Shown here: piece after piece, positions 16,119-23,327 of the stretch
Layout of the letters: every line of letters begins with the position of its first letter
Numbering within the stretch: the stretch's first letter is position 1
NCBI RefSeq assembly: GCF_030287445.1
Contig: NZ_JASVWB010000002.1
Coordinates: 6,014,001-6,078,000 of the forward strand
Direction: 5' to 3'
From: Streptomyces sp. ALI-76-A
GTDB lineage: Bacteria; Actinomycetota; Actinomycetes; Streptomycetales; Streptomycetaceae
Length of the DNA stretch: 64,000 nucleotides
Position numbers and translations under genes: made by a program
Notes under the pieces: generated by a model
What the model saw: the letters and a program-made list of their open reading frames with translations, nothing else
Databases searched by the model: none
Told to the model about the DNA's origin: nothing

Positions 16119-16837
16119 CCCGTGTTGTTCCGGACCGTGGTCCAGAAGTGGTCGACGACCCGGTCCAGGAACTCCTGGCCGGTGGTCCCGGCGTCGCCGC
16201 TGCCGCCGCCCCAGTTGAGGGTGGCGACCATCTGCCCGTGGTACTGCCGGTGCAGCTTCTGCAGAGTGTCCTCCAGCAGCCGCCGGCCCAGCGGCACGAT
16301 CTTCGCGACCGGACGGACGTAGGCCTGCCACCGGGTGGTCACGGCATCGCGCAGCAGCCCGGCGAGTTTCGGCTCGCGGCCCGTGACGGTGACGAAGTCG
16401 GGCAGCGAGAGGTCGAGCAGGTCGGCCAGGAGGGCCGACTGACGGTCGGTGCCGCGCCACTCGTCGTGCTCCTCCATGCCGAGGTAGGCGAGGAGTTCGA
16501 GCCCGACGGCACGGGCCACGTCCTCCGGCGCGAAGCCGCGGGAGAGCCGGTGCTCGCGCAAGGTGCGCGGCCTGTCGATAAGTTCACCGGGGGAGCACCA
16601 CAACACACCGGCGAGGGCGGTGAGTTCGCGCCCGGCGGGCGAGGTGATCCCGCGTTCCCAGGCGATGACGAGGTCCGGGGTCACATAGGGCAGCCCGAAC
16701 GAGGCGCGCATGCCGTAGGCGACGTGCTCGGGTCCCATTCCGAGAGCGGTTCGGAGTCTGCGGGCGGCGGGGGCGTCGAACAGGGGAGGCGGCGGCGGGC
16801 TGGGCGGATTCGGCGGTGGGGGTCGGTGCACGGCCAC
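16115..16837 (-). CDS. helix-turn-helix (XRE-type) DNA-binding protein
   Basis: This leftward protein is about 240 residues. It has a proline-rich head (RPPPPNPPSPPPPP) and then an XRE-like helix-turn-helix (about residues 28-80: LRTALGMGPEHVAYGMRASFG to VIAWERGITSPAGRELTALAGVL). A second, similar segment follows (TLREHRLSRGFAPEDVARAVGLELLAYLGME), then a C-terminal helical domain. Start choice is uncertain: GTG at 16837 is used, GTG at 16831 is equally possible, and no clear Shine-Dalgarno exists. A TACAAT -10 lies 54 bp upstream. The stop TAG is formed by the end of the mobile element. Targets are unknown. Confidence 0.75.
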   Translation of the reverse strand: MAVHRPPPPNPPSPPPPPLFDAPAARRLRTALGMGPEHVAYGMRASFGLPYVTPDLVIAWERGITSPAGRELTALAGVLWCSPGELIDRPRTLREHRLSRGFAPEDVARAVGLELLAYLGMEEHDEWRGTDRQSALLADLLDLSLPDFVTVTGREPKLAGLLRDAVTTRWQAYVRPVAKIVPLGRRLLEDTLQKLHRQYHGQMVATLNWGGGSGDAGTTGQEFLDRVVDHFWTTVRNNTG

Positions 16838-16890
16838 AAAGTAGGGGCCCGGGAGTGCGGTGACTACGGTCAGTTCGGCCAGGATCACAG

Positions 16891-16896
16891 ATTGTA
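16891..16896 (-). promoter_or_regulatory. -10 element of the HTH gene
   Basis: On the leftward strand this is TACAAT, one mismatch from the consensus, in a locally AT-rich stretch. The -35 region is weak. Transcription would begin about 45 nt before the proposed start codon. Confidence 0.45.
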
Positions 16897-17254
16897 GGAA
16901 AATACGGTTTCGGTCGTGGGTTCGGGGTGGCCGAAGATCGTCCGTCGCCGACCCGGGGGCGGCCGGGTGGTGGGCGCGGGGCCGCCCGGACGGGCGGCCG
17001 GGCGGTCTGAGGCGCCCGCGTATGGGGCGAAGGGCAAGGTGGAGCGGCATATGCGCGCGGGTCCGCCCGCGCCGGACCTCCGGTTTCCCGCGACGGCCGG
17101 CGCCGACGGGACGCGGCGGGTCCCGCCCGTGCGGGCGGACATCGAAGACGCGTACGCCCTGGCCGACCCGCCGATCGGGCTCGGGAAGGCGCAGAACGCG
17201 CGGCGCGATCCGAACGTTCCGCTCACCCGGACGGGTGAGGTTCGGCGGGCTCAC

Positions 17255-17407
17255 CCCCTTGACCGCGCCGCCCAGCGCGAACCCGCCGCCCAGCCGTCGG
17301 GCGATCAGTACGTACAGCAGGACGACCGGGGTCGAGTAGACGACGGAGAACGCTGCGCGCTGCCCGTACGCCACCATGCCCCGGTTGCCGAAGAACTGCG
17401 GCGGATC
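17255..17407 (-). pseudogene. relic of a sugar ABC transporter permease (C-terminus)
   Basis: In the 676-bp gap between the HTH gene and the membrane protein, the leftward frame encodes DPPQFFGNRGMVAYGQRAAF, then VVYSTPVVLLYVLIARRL and GGAVKG. This is how the last transmembrane segment of many MalG-type carbohydrate permeases ends. Intact genes would stop right after AVKG; here AAGGGGGTGA has one G too many, so the TGA is out of frame. Upstream sequence shows no permease character. I infer a deletion that removed most of a sugar transporter locus. No other gene is convincing in this gap. Confidence 0.5.
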
Positions 17408-17513
17408 GACCGGTGCGGGCCCGGGCGGTCCCGGCGGTCCGGGTGTCCCCGGCGCACGCCCGGCACGGCCCGGTCTCCGGCACACTCGACGTACGCCGCG
17501 GGAAGGGAACCGA

Positions 17514-18053
17514 GTGCCGGAACAGGACGTCACCGTCGGGCAGTTGCTGCTCGCCGAATACCAGAGCGTCAAGGACGAGCAGAAGGCGCGGATCGGGTTC
17601 CGGGACAACCTGCTCTACGTGACCCTCGCCGTCGTGGCCGCCGTCATCGCCGCGACCGCGCAGGCCGAGCAGCCGTCGATGCTGCTCGCGCTGCCGCCGG
17701 TGTGCGTCGTGCTCGGGTGGACCTACCTCGTGAACGACGAGAAGATCTCGGCGATCGGTGCCTACGTACGGGAGGACCTGGGGCCCCGGCTCGCTGCGCT
17801 GGCCCGGCCTGGCGGCGGTTTCCAGGCGTTCGGCTGGGAGACCGCCCACCGCGGGGACGCGCGGCGCAGATCCCGCAAGGCCGTCCAGACCGCGGTGGAC
17901 CTGACGGCGTTCTGTGCCGTGCCGCTGGCCGCGCTGGTCGTCTTCTGGGCGGACGGCGACGGCGGCCGACTCCTGGTCGCGGTGTCGGTACTGGAGGCGC
18001 TCGCCGTGACCGGGCTCGCCTCGCAGGTGGTGCGGTACGCGCGGGCGGCGTGA
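17514..18053 (+). CDS. small integral membrane protein, unrecognised family
   Basis: This 179-residue protein starts at a GTG about 5 nt after GGAAGGGAA. The acidic N-terminal helix (EQDVTVGQLLLAEYQSVKDEQKAR) is followed by two membrane helices (about residues 34-50 and 55-73), a cytoplasmic loop with a basic patch (HRGDARRRSRKA) and two more helices (about 130-150 and 155-172). It resembles uncharacterised Streptomyces membrane proteins. It lies alone between the relic permease and the convergent response regulator gene. Confidence 0.75.
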   Translation: MPEQDVTVGQLLLAEYQSVKDEQKARIGFRDNLLYVTLAVVAAVIAATAQAEQPSMLLALPPVCVVLGWTYLVNDEKISAIGAYVREDLGPRLAALARPGGGFQAFGWETAHRGDARRRSRKAVQTAVDLTAFCAVPLAALVVFWADGDGGRLLVAVSVLEALAVTGLASQVVRYARAA

Positions 18054-18114
18054 CTCCTGTGCGAGGGGCGCGGGCCGAACGCGGCGTGGCTCCCGTCCCG
18101 AGGGGCGAGGTCCG

Positions 18115-18825
18115 TCAACGCCCCCGCCCCACCGCCCCCCGGACCCACCGGTACACCAGCTCCGGCCGCCCCACCTGCCCGTACACCGGAGCCCGCTCGG
18201 CCCACCCCGCCTCCACCAGGTGCTCCAGGTAGCGGCGGGCGGTGATCCGTGAGATGCCCACCGCCTCCGCGATGCCCGCCGCCGTCAGGCCCTCCACCGC
18301 GTCCCGCAGGGCACCCGTCACCCGCTCCAGCGTCGGACCGCTCAGCCCCTTGGGCAGTGCCGCCGGGCCGGGGGCCCGCAGCGTCGCCAGCGCCCGGTCG
18401 ACCTCGTCCTGCCCGCTCGCCTCGCCCGCCGCCGCGTGGAACTCGGCGTACCTCACGAGGCGGTCCCGCAGGGTGGCGAAGGTGAACGGCTTCAGCACGT
18501 ACTGCACCACCCCGAGCGAGACCCCCTCCCGGACCACCGTGAGATCGCGCGCCGACGTCACCGCTATCACGTCGGCCTGGTGGCCGGCCGCCCGCAGCGA
18601 ACGCGCCAGCTGAAGTCCGTGCACATCCGGCAGGTGCAGGTCCAGGAGGAGCAGGTCGACCGGGGTGCGGTCCAGCGCCCGTCGCGCCTCCGCACCCGTG
18701 TGGGCCTTGCCGACGGCCGTGAAGCCCGCGACCCGGTTGACGTACATGACGTGGGCGTCGGCGGCGACCGGGTCGTCCTCCACGACCAGGACACGGATCA
18801 GGGGCTGCTGCTCGCTCGTCGTCAT
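18115..18825 (-). CDS. CitB/DcuR-type response regulator
   Basis: This 236-residue protein has an N-terminal receiver domain (RVLVVEDDPVAADAH, phospho-acceptor Asp in LLLLDLHLPDVHG, conserved Lys in YVLKPFTF). The C-terminal domain has a winged HTH of the CitB type (GLTAAGIAEAVGISRITARRYLEHLVEAGWAERA). The family controls uptake and metabolism of C4-dicarboxylates or citrate. Its ATG overlaps the kinase stop (ATGA), so kinase and regulator are coupled. dctA across the divergent region is the obvious target. Confidence 0.92.
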   Translation of the reverse strand: MTTSEQQPLIRVLVVEDDPVAADAHVMYVNRVAGFTAVGKAHTGAEARRALDRTPVDLLLLDLHLPDVHGLQLARSLRAAGHQADVIAVTSARDLTVVREGVSLGVVQYVLKPFTFATLRDRLVRYAEFHAAAGEASGQDEVDRALATLRAPGPAALPKGLSGPTLERVTGALRDAVEGLTAAGIAEAVGISRITARRYLEHLVEAGWAERAPVYGQVGRPELVYRWVRGAVGRGR

Positions 18826-20627
18826 ACGTCGCCTCCAGAAACCGCGCTTCCCGGGACGGCTCCGCGAGCCGCCCGGTCCTCGGCCACGCTCGCCGGGAGG
18901 GCTCCGCGAGCCGCCTCGTCGTCGGCCACGCCCTGCGCGACGACCCGCTGGGCCACGCCCTGCGGGTGGCCCCCCTCGGCCGCGCCCCCCGGGACGTCCC
19001 CCTCGGCCGTCCTGCCGACGCCACCCCCGTCCTCCAAGGGCAGCCGCACCTCGAAGCATGCGCCGCCCCCGTCGGCCTCCGCCACCGTCAGGGAACCCGC
19101 GTGCCGGTTCGCCGCCTGCCGCACGAGGGCCAGCCCGAGCCCCCGCCCGCCCGGCCCCGACGGCTTGGTGGAGAAGCCCCGCTGGAACACCATCTCCTTG
19201 TGGGCCGGGGCCACGCCCGCGCCCGTGTCGCACACCCGGAGCACCAGCTCACCGCGTTCCGTGTACGCCGTCACCGTCACCCGGGCCCGCATGCTGCCCT
19301 GGGCCGCGTCCACCGCGTTGTCGATCAGGTTGCCGAGGATGGTGACCAGGTCACGGGAGGGCAGCGAGGGCGGCAGCAGGCCGTCGTCCAGGCGACTGTC
19401 CTGCGACACCACCAGCTCCACGCCCCGCTCGTTGGCCTGCGCGGTCTTGCCCAGCAGCAGCGCCGCCAGCACCGGCTCGCTCACCGCCGCCACCACCTGG
19501 TCGGTGAGCGCCTGGGCCAGCTCCAGCTCGGCGGTCGCGAAGTCCACCGCCTCCGTCGCGCGGCCCAGCTCGATCAGGGAGACGACCGTGTGGAGGCGGT
19601 TCGCCGCCTCGTGGGCCTGCGAGCGCAGGGCCTGGGTGAAACCGCGCTCGGAGTCCAGCTCGCCCATCAGCGACTGGAGCTCGGTCACGTCCCGCAGGGT
19701 GACCACGGTGCCCCGGCGCTCGCCGCCCGACACCGGGGACGTGTTGATCACCAGCACCCGGTCCGCCGTCAGGTGCACCTCGTCCACCCGCGGCTCCGAC
19801 GCCAGCAGCGCCCCGGTGAGAGGGGCGGGCAGGCCGATCTCGGCGACCGAACGTCCGACCACGTCCGCCTCCGACGCCACCCCGAGCAGCTCGCGTCCGC
19901 CGTCGTTGATCAGCGCCACCTTGTACTGCCCGTCCAGCATCAGCAGGCCCTCGCGCACGGCGTGCAGCGCGGCCTGGTGGTAGTCGTGCATCCGGCTCAG
20001 CTCGGTGGCGTTCATGTTGTGGGTGTGGCGGCGCAGCCGGGCGTTGACGACGTACGTGCCGACCGCGCCGAGCAGCAGCGCGCCGGCCGCCACGGCGAGC
20101 AGGGCCGTCAGCTGGCCCTGCACCCGCTTGGTGATCTCCTCGACCCGGATGCCGGCGCTGACCAGGCCGATGACCCGCCGGTCGCCGTCCACGACGGGGG
20201 CGACCGCGCGGACCGACGGACCCAGCGTGCCCGTGTAGGTCTCCGTGAAGGCCCTGCCGCGCACGGCGGGGGTGATGTGTCCCCGGAAGCGCTGGCCTAT
20301 CTCCGACTCGACCGGGTGCGTCCAGCGGATGCCCCGCGGGTTCATGATCGTGACGAAGTCGACGTCGGTGTCGGCCGCCACCCGCAGCGCGTACGGCTGG
20401 AGCTCGGCCGTCGGGTCGGCGGTGCCGATCGCCTCGCGCACGGAGGGGGAGTCCGCGACGGATCGCGCCACCGCCAGGGTCTGCCGGCGCGCGGCGTCCT
20501 CGGCCTGGCTGCGGTCACTGACGTACGTGAACAGCGCGTACCCGGCGACGACGACCGCTATCAGCACGGCCTGCATGGCGAAGAGCTGGCCGGCCAGGCT
20601 GCGGGGTCTCGGGACACGGACGTGCAT
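18822..20627 (-). CDS. CitA/DcuS-type sensor histidine kinase
   Basis: This 601-residue protein has a membrane helix at about residues 14-34, an extracytoplasmic sensor domain of the CitA/DcuS (sCache) type to about 175, a second helix at about 176-200, a PAS domain (about 215-320), and a SpoOB-like dimerisation helix with the phosphorylatable His in SQAHEAANRLHT. The HATPase domain follows with N box ILGNLIDNAVDAA and G boxes DTGAGVAP and GGRGLGLALV. It likely senses external dicarboxylates. About 65 residues after the ATPase domain are low-complexity and repetitive, encoded by a 42-bp repeat, and are unusual for the family. Confidence 0.93.
   Translation of the reverse strand: MHVRVPRPRSLAGQLFAMQAVLIAVVVAGYALFTYVSDRSQAEDAARRQTLAVARSVADSPSVREAIGTADPTAELQPYALRVAADTDVDFVTIMNPRGIRWTHPVESEIGQRFRGHITPAVRGRAFTETYTGTLGPSVRAVAPVVDGDRRVIGLVSAGIRVEEITKRVQGQLTALLAVAAGALLLGAVGTYVVNARLRRHTHNMNATELSRMHDYHQAALHAVREGLLMLDGQYKVALINDGGRELLGVASEADVVGRSVAEIGLPAPLTGALLASEPRVDEVHLTADRVLVINTSPVSGGERRGTVVTLRDVTELQSLMGELDSERGFTQALRSQAHEAANRLHTVVSLIELGRATEAVDFATAELELAQALTDQVVAAVSEPVLAALLLGKTAQANERGVELVVSQDSRLDDGLLPPSLPSRDLVTILGNLIDNAVDAAQGSMRARVTVTAYTERGELVLRVCDTGAGVAPAHKEMVFQRGFSTKPSGPGGRGLGLALVRQAANRHAGSLTVAEADGGGACFEVRLPLEDGGGVGRTAEGDVPGGAAEGGHPQGVAQRVVAQGVADDEAARGALPASVAEDRAARGAVPGSAVSGGDV
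18852..18931 (-). repeat. 42-bp coding direct repeat in the kinase tail
   Basis: Two units of 38 bp (18852-18889 and 18894-18931) differ at only a few positions and recur with a 42-bp period, which is 14 codons, so the reading frame is kept. They encode the duplicated A-E-D/D-E-x-A-A-R-G-A motif in the kinase's extra tail. Confidence 0.7.
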
Positions 20628-20729
20628 GCCGTCAGTCTGCCCCTTGGCTGATTGTGAACTAAATGAACGGAAGGGTGACCGCCCTCACACGGCGGGAGAT
20701 AGTCACCGCATCCCCCCATGCAGAACCCG

Positions 20730-20765
20730 GCGGAACCGCAGCACGACCCCCGCGGAACCGCAGCA
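20730..20765 (+). promoter_or_regulatory. 22-bp-spaced direct repeats between the kinase gene and dctA
   Basis: GCGGAACCGCAGCA occurs at 20730-20743 and again at 20752-20765. The period is exactly 22 bp, two helical turns, and each copy contains the mini-palindrome GCGG-AA-CCGC. Such tandem same-face sites suit a response regulator activating dctA. The binding protein is inferred from context. Confidence 0.5.
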
Positions 20766-20863
20766 GATCCCCGCACTGCGTCCCCGCAGTACATCCCCAT
20801 CCCGAACCCCCGGACGTGAGCCGCACGCCGGTGATGCCGACGACGTCGTCAAGGAGGGCAGCC

Positions 20864-22264
20864 GTGAGCAGCGCAGCCAATACGGCAGCTACCGCACCCA
20901 AAGCCAAACGGGACCGCACCCACTACCTCTACATCGCAGTGATCGTCGCGGTTGCCCTCGGCATCACCGTCGGTCTGGTCGCCCCCGACTTCGCGGTCGA
21001 GCTGAAGCCCATCGGTACCGGCTTCGTGAACCTGATCAAGATGATGATCTCCCCCATCATCTTCTGCACGATCGTGCTGGGCATCGGCTCGGTACGCAAG
21101 GCCGCCAAGGTCGGCGCCGTGGGCGGTATCGCCCTCGGATACTTCACGGTCATGTCGCTGGTCGCCCTGAGCATCGGCCTGGTCGTCGGCAACATCCTGG
21201 AGCCCGGCACGGGCCTCGCGGTGACCGACGCGGTCAAGGAGGTCGGCCAGGCGCAGGTGGCGCCGGAGGCCAAGGACACCACCGAGTTCCTGCTCGGGAT
21301 CATCCCGACCACGATGGTCTCCGCCTTCACCGGCGGCGAGGTGCTGCAGACCCTGCTGATCGCCCTGCTCGCCGGGTTCGCGCTCCAGGCCATGGGCCCG
21401 GCCGGTCAGCCGATCCTGCGCGGTGTCGAGCACATCCAGCGGCTCGTCTTCCGCATCCTGGCGATGGTGATGTGGGCCGCCCCGATCGGCGCCTTCGGCG
21501 CGATCGCCGCGGTCACCGGCTCGGCGGGCGTGGACGCGCTCAAGAGCCTGGCCGTCCTGATGCTCGGGTTCTACGTCACCTGCTTCCTGTTCGTCTTCAT
21601 CGTGCTCGGCATCCTGCTGCGGGCGGTCGCCGGCCTGAACATCCTCACGCTCTTCAAGTACCTGGGCCGTGAGTTCCTGCTGATCCTTTCGACCTCGTCG
21701 TCCGAGTCGGCGCTGCCGCGGCTCATCGCGAAGATGGAGCACCTCGGCGTCAGCAAGCCGGTGGTCGGCATCACCGTCCCGACCGGCTACTCCTTCAACC
21801 TCGACGGCACCATGATCTACATGACCATGGCGTCCCTGTTCATCGCCGACGCCATGGGTACGCCGATGTCGGTCGGCGAGCAGATTCCGCTGCTGCTGTT
21901 CCTGCTGGTCGCCTCGAAGGGCGCGGCGGGTGTCACCGGCGCGGGTCTGGCCACCCTGGCGGGCGGTCTCCAGTCGCACAAGCCGGCCCTGGTGGACGGC
22001 ATCGGCCTGATCGTCGGCATCGACCGCTTCATGAGCGAGGCGCGCGCCCTGACGAACTTCGCGGGCAACGCCGTCGCCACGGTCCTGATCGGCACCTGGA
22101 CGAAGGAGATCGACCGCGCCCGCGTCGACCAGGTGCTCGCCGGTCAGCTGCCCTTCGACGAGGAGACGCTCCTCGACGACGGCCACGGCGGCGGCGCCCA
22201 CGGCCAGGACACCCACGCGGAGATCCCCGAGCAGGGCGGCGAGAAGGAGCTGGCGAAGGCCTGA
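20864..22264 (+). CDS. dctA: C4-dicarboxylate:cation symporter
   Basis: This 466-residue protein is a DAACS (dicarboxylate/amino acid:cation symporter) family carrier with about eight membrane helices plus the re-entrant loops. Diagnostic motifs are the serine-rich loop LSTSSSESALPR, the GYSFNLDGTMIY motif and the late NFAGNAVAT segment. These fit DctA, which imports succinate, fumarate and malate. I chose the GTG at 20864 because AAGGAGG lies 6 nt upstream and the product has a normal N-terminus; the open frame extends further but looks non-coding. It is divergent from its presumed two-component regulators. The C-terminus is His/Gly/Glu-rich. Confidence 0.94.
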   Translation: MSSAANTAATAPKAKRDRTHYLYIAVIVAVALGITVGLVAPDFAVELKPIGTGFVNLIKMMISPIIFCTIVLGIGSVRKAAKVGAVGGIALGYFTVMSLVALSIGLVVGNILEPGTGLAVTDAVKEVGQAQVAPEAKDTTEFLLGIIPTTMVSAFTGGEVLQTLLIALLAGFALQAMGPAGQPILRGVEHIQRLVFRILAMVMWAAPIGAFGAIAAVTGSAGVDALKSLAVLMLGFYVTCFLFVFIVLGILLRAVAGLNILTLFKYLGREFLLILSTSSSESALPRLIAKMEHLGVSKPVVGITVPTGYSFNLDGTMIYMTMASLFIADAMGTPMSVGEQIPLLLFLLVASKGAAGVTGAGLATLAGGLQSHKPALVDGIGLIVGIDRFMSEARALTNFAGNAVATVLIGTWTKEIDRARVDQVLAGQLPFDEETLLDDGHGGGAHGQDTHAEIPEQGGEKELAKA

Positions 22265-22303
22265 GGACGGTTCCGGGCCTGTCGGCCGGTCCGCCGGCCG
22301 CAC

Positions 22304-22345
22304 GCCCTCCCCTCCGCCCTCCCCTCCGGCCTCCCCTCCGGCCTC
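22304..22345 (+). repeat. 12-bp tandem repeat downstream of dctA
   Basis: Three and a half copies of a 12-bp unit (GCCCTCCCCTCC, then GGCCTCCCCTCC) form a pyrimidine-rich microsatellite-like tract 40 bp after dctA. No function is apparent. Confidence 0.55.
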
Positions 22346-22465
22346 ACGGCCGGTCCGTCCGGCCCCCAAGCCGGGCCGGGCCCGGCGCCTGAACCCGGGC
22401 CCGTCCCGTCGGCCCCGGGCGGCTGGGTACTCCCCCGTAGCCCAGCCGTCCGGTTGTCGTGAACA

Positions 22466-22504
22466 GAGCGGCCAGGTCACCTTCCCCGGGTGACCTGGCC
22501 GCTC
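22466..22504 (+). terminator. bidirectional terminator between dctA and the TetR gene
   Basis: A perfect 16-bp stem (GAGCGGCCAGGTCACC and its complement) with a 7-nt loop lies between the convergent dctA and tetR-type genes and could serve both. Confidence 0.85.
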
Positions 22505-22549
22505 GGCGTTGTGTGTGCCCGGCGTCCGCGGGCGCCGCTGAAGCGTGGC

Positions 22550-23158
22550 TCAATCGCTCAGCTCGGCCACCAGCTCGGTGGCACGTGAGGCAGGTACTCC
22601 CGCCGCGGTCAGTACGGTGACCGCGGCCGAGCGGCCCGCCTCCTCGGACGCCAGGAGGCCGTCGTTCACCGCCTCCATCAGCGCGAACACCGTCTGCTCC
22701 TGGACGTACGCCAGGGCCGGCGCCGGCAGCGGTGAGGCGAAGACGCCCTCCTCCAGGCCGCGCCGCAACAGCTCGACGCTGACCTGCCGTACCGGGGTGA
22801 GGCGGTCCCGGATGCCCTGCATGGTCACGCTGCGCTGGGCGAGCGCGATCAGGATGCGGTAGCGGTCGGCGACCTCCCAGACCGCCAGTACCGAGCGGGC
22901 GACGGCCTCCGCTGGGTCCGCCACCCCGTCCCGGCCCGCCGCGTGCGCGGCCGCCACCGACTCCACGGCGCCGTCGACGAGGGTGCCGATCAGCGCCTCA
23001 CGGTTGGGGAAGTGCCCGTACACCGTCCGCCGTACCACCCCCGCGGCGCGGGCGATCTGGTCCATCGACGCGTCGGGGTCGCGCAACAGCTCGCCGAGTG
23101 CGACGTCGAGGATGCGCCGGCGGTTTGCGTCGGCGCGGCTGGTGTTACCCGTGCTCAT
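22550..23158 (-). CDS. TetR-family repressor of the adjacent MFS pump
   Basis: This protein is about 202 residues. It has a TetR HTH (MDQIARAAGVVRRTVYGHFPNREALIGTLV) and a helical ligand domain. The ATG at 23158 gives MSTGN; an ATG three codons upstream (23167) is also possible. It is divergent from an MFS exporter gene. The 169-bp gap contains three TTGCAC-type inverted repeats, which fits a local repressor/pump pair in which the exported compound is the inducer. The ligand is unknown. Confidence 0.9.
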   Translation of the reverse strand: MSTGNTSRADANRRRILDVALGELLRDPDASMDQIARAAGVVRRTVYGHFPNREALIGTLVDGAVESVAAAHAAGRDGVADPAEAVARSVLAVWEVADRYRILIALAQRSVTMQGIRDRLTPVRQVSVELLRRGLEEGVFASPLPAPALAYVQEQTVFALMEAVNDGLLASEEAGRSAAVTVLTAAGVPASRATELVAELSD

Positions 23159-23226
23159 GGCTGCCATTCTGCACGCCCCGCCCCGGGACGCCGTGGTCCC
23201 TTCGCAAGGGCTTCACCTCCTCCATT

Positions 23227-23289
23227 TGCACAGTGTTGTGCAGTGGACGTACATTGCACAAGGTTGAGCAATTGCACGTTGCTGTGCAA
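23227..23289 (+). promoter_or_regulatory. triple inverted-repeat operator of the TetR/MFS pair
   Basis: Three dyads share TTGCACA half-sites: TGCACA-GTGT-TGTGCA (23227-23242, perfect), TTGCACAA-GG-TTGAGCAA (23254-23271, one mismatch) and TTGCAC-GTTGCT-GTGCAA (23272-23289). They lie between the divergent tetR-type and MFS genes. The centres are about 28 and 18 bp apart, so cooperative or competitive binding is likely. Confidence 0.75.
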
Positions 23290-23327
23290 GTCGAACGCGC
23301 ACGCTGTGAGGAAGGCGACTCCTGCCC

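Noticed and set aside
16000..16218. 72-codon ORF starting inside the mobile element
   Set aside because: It begins in the element's hairpin, the same reading exists in copy 2 and runs out of it at random, and there is no ribosome-binding site.
16900..17500. Rightward 438-codon ORF from 16916
   Set aside because: Its composition is Arg/Gly/Pro-rich without domains, and it runs into the wrong frame of the real membrane protein gene at 17514.
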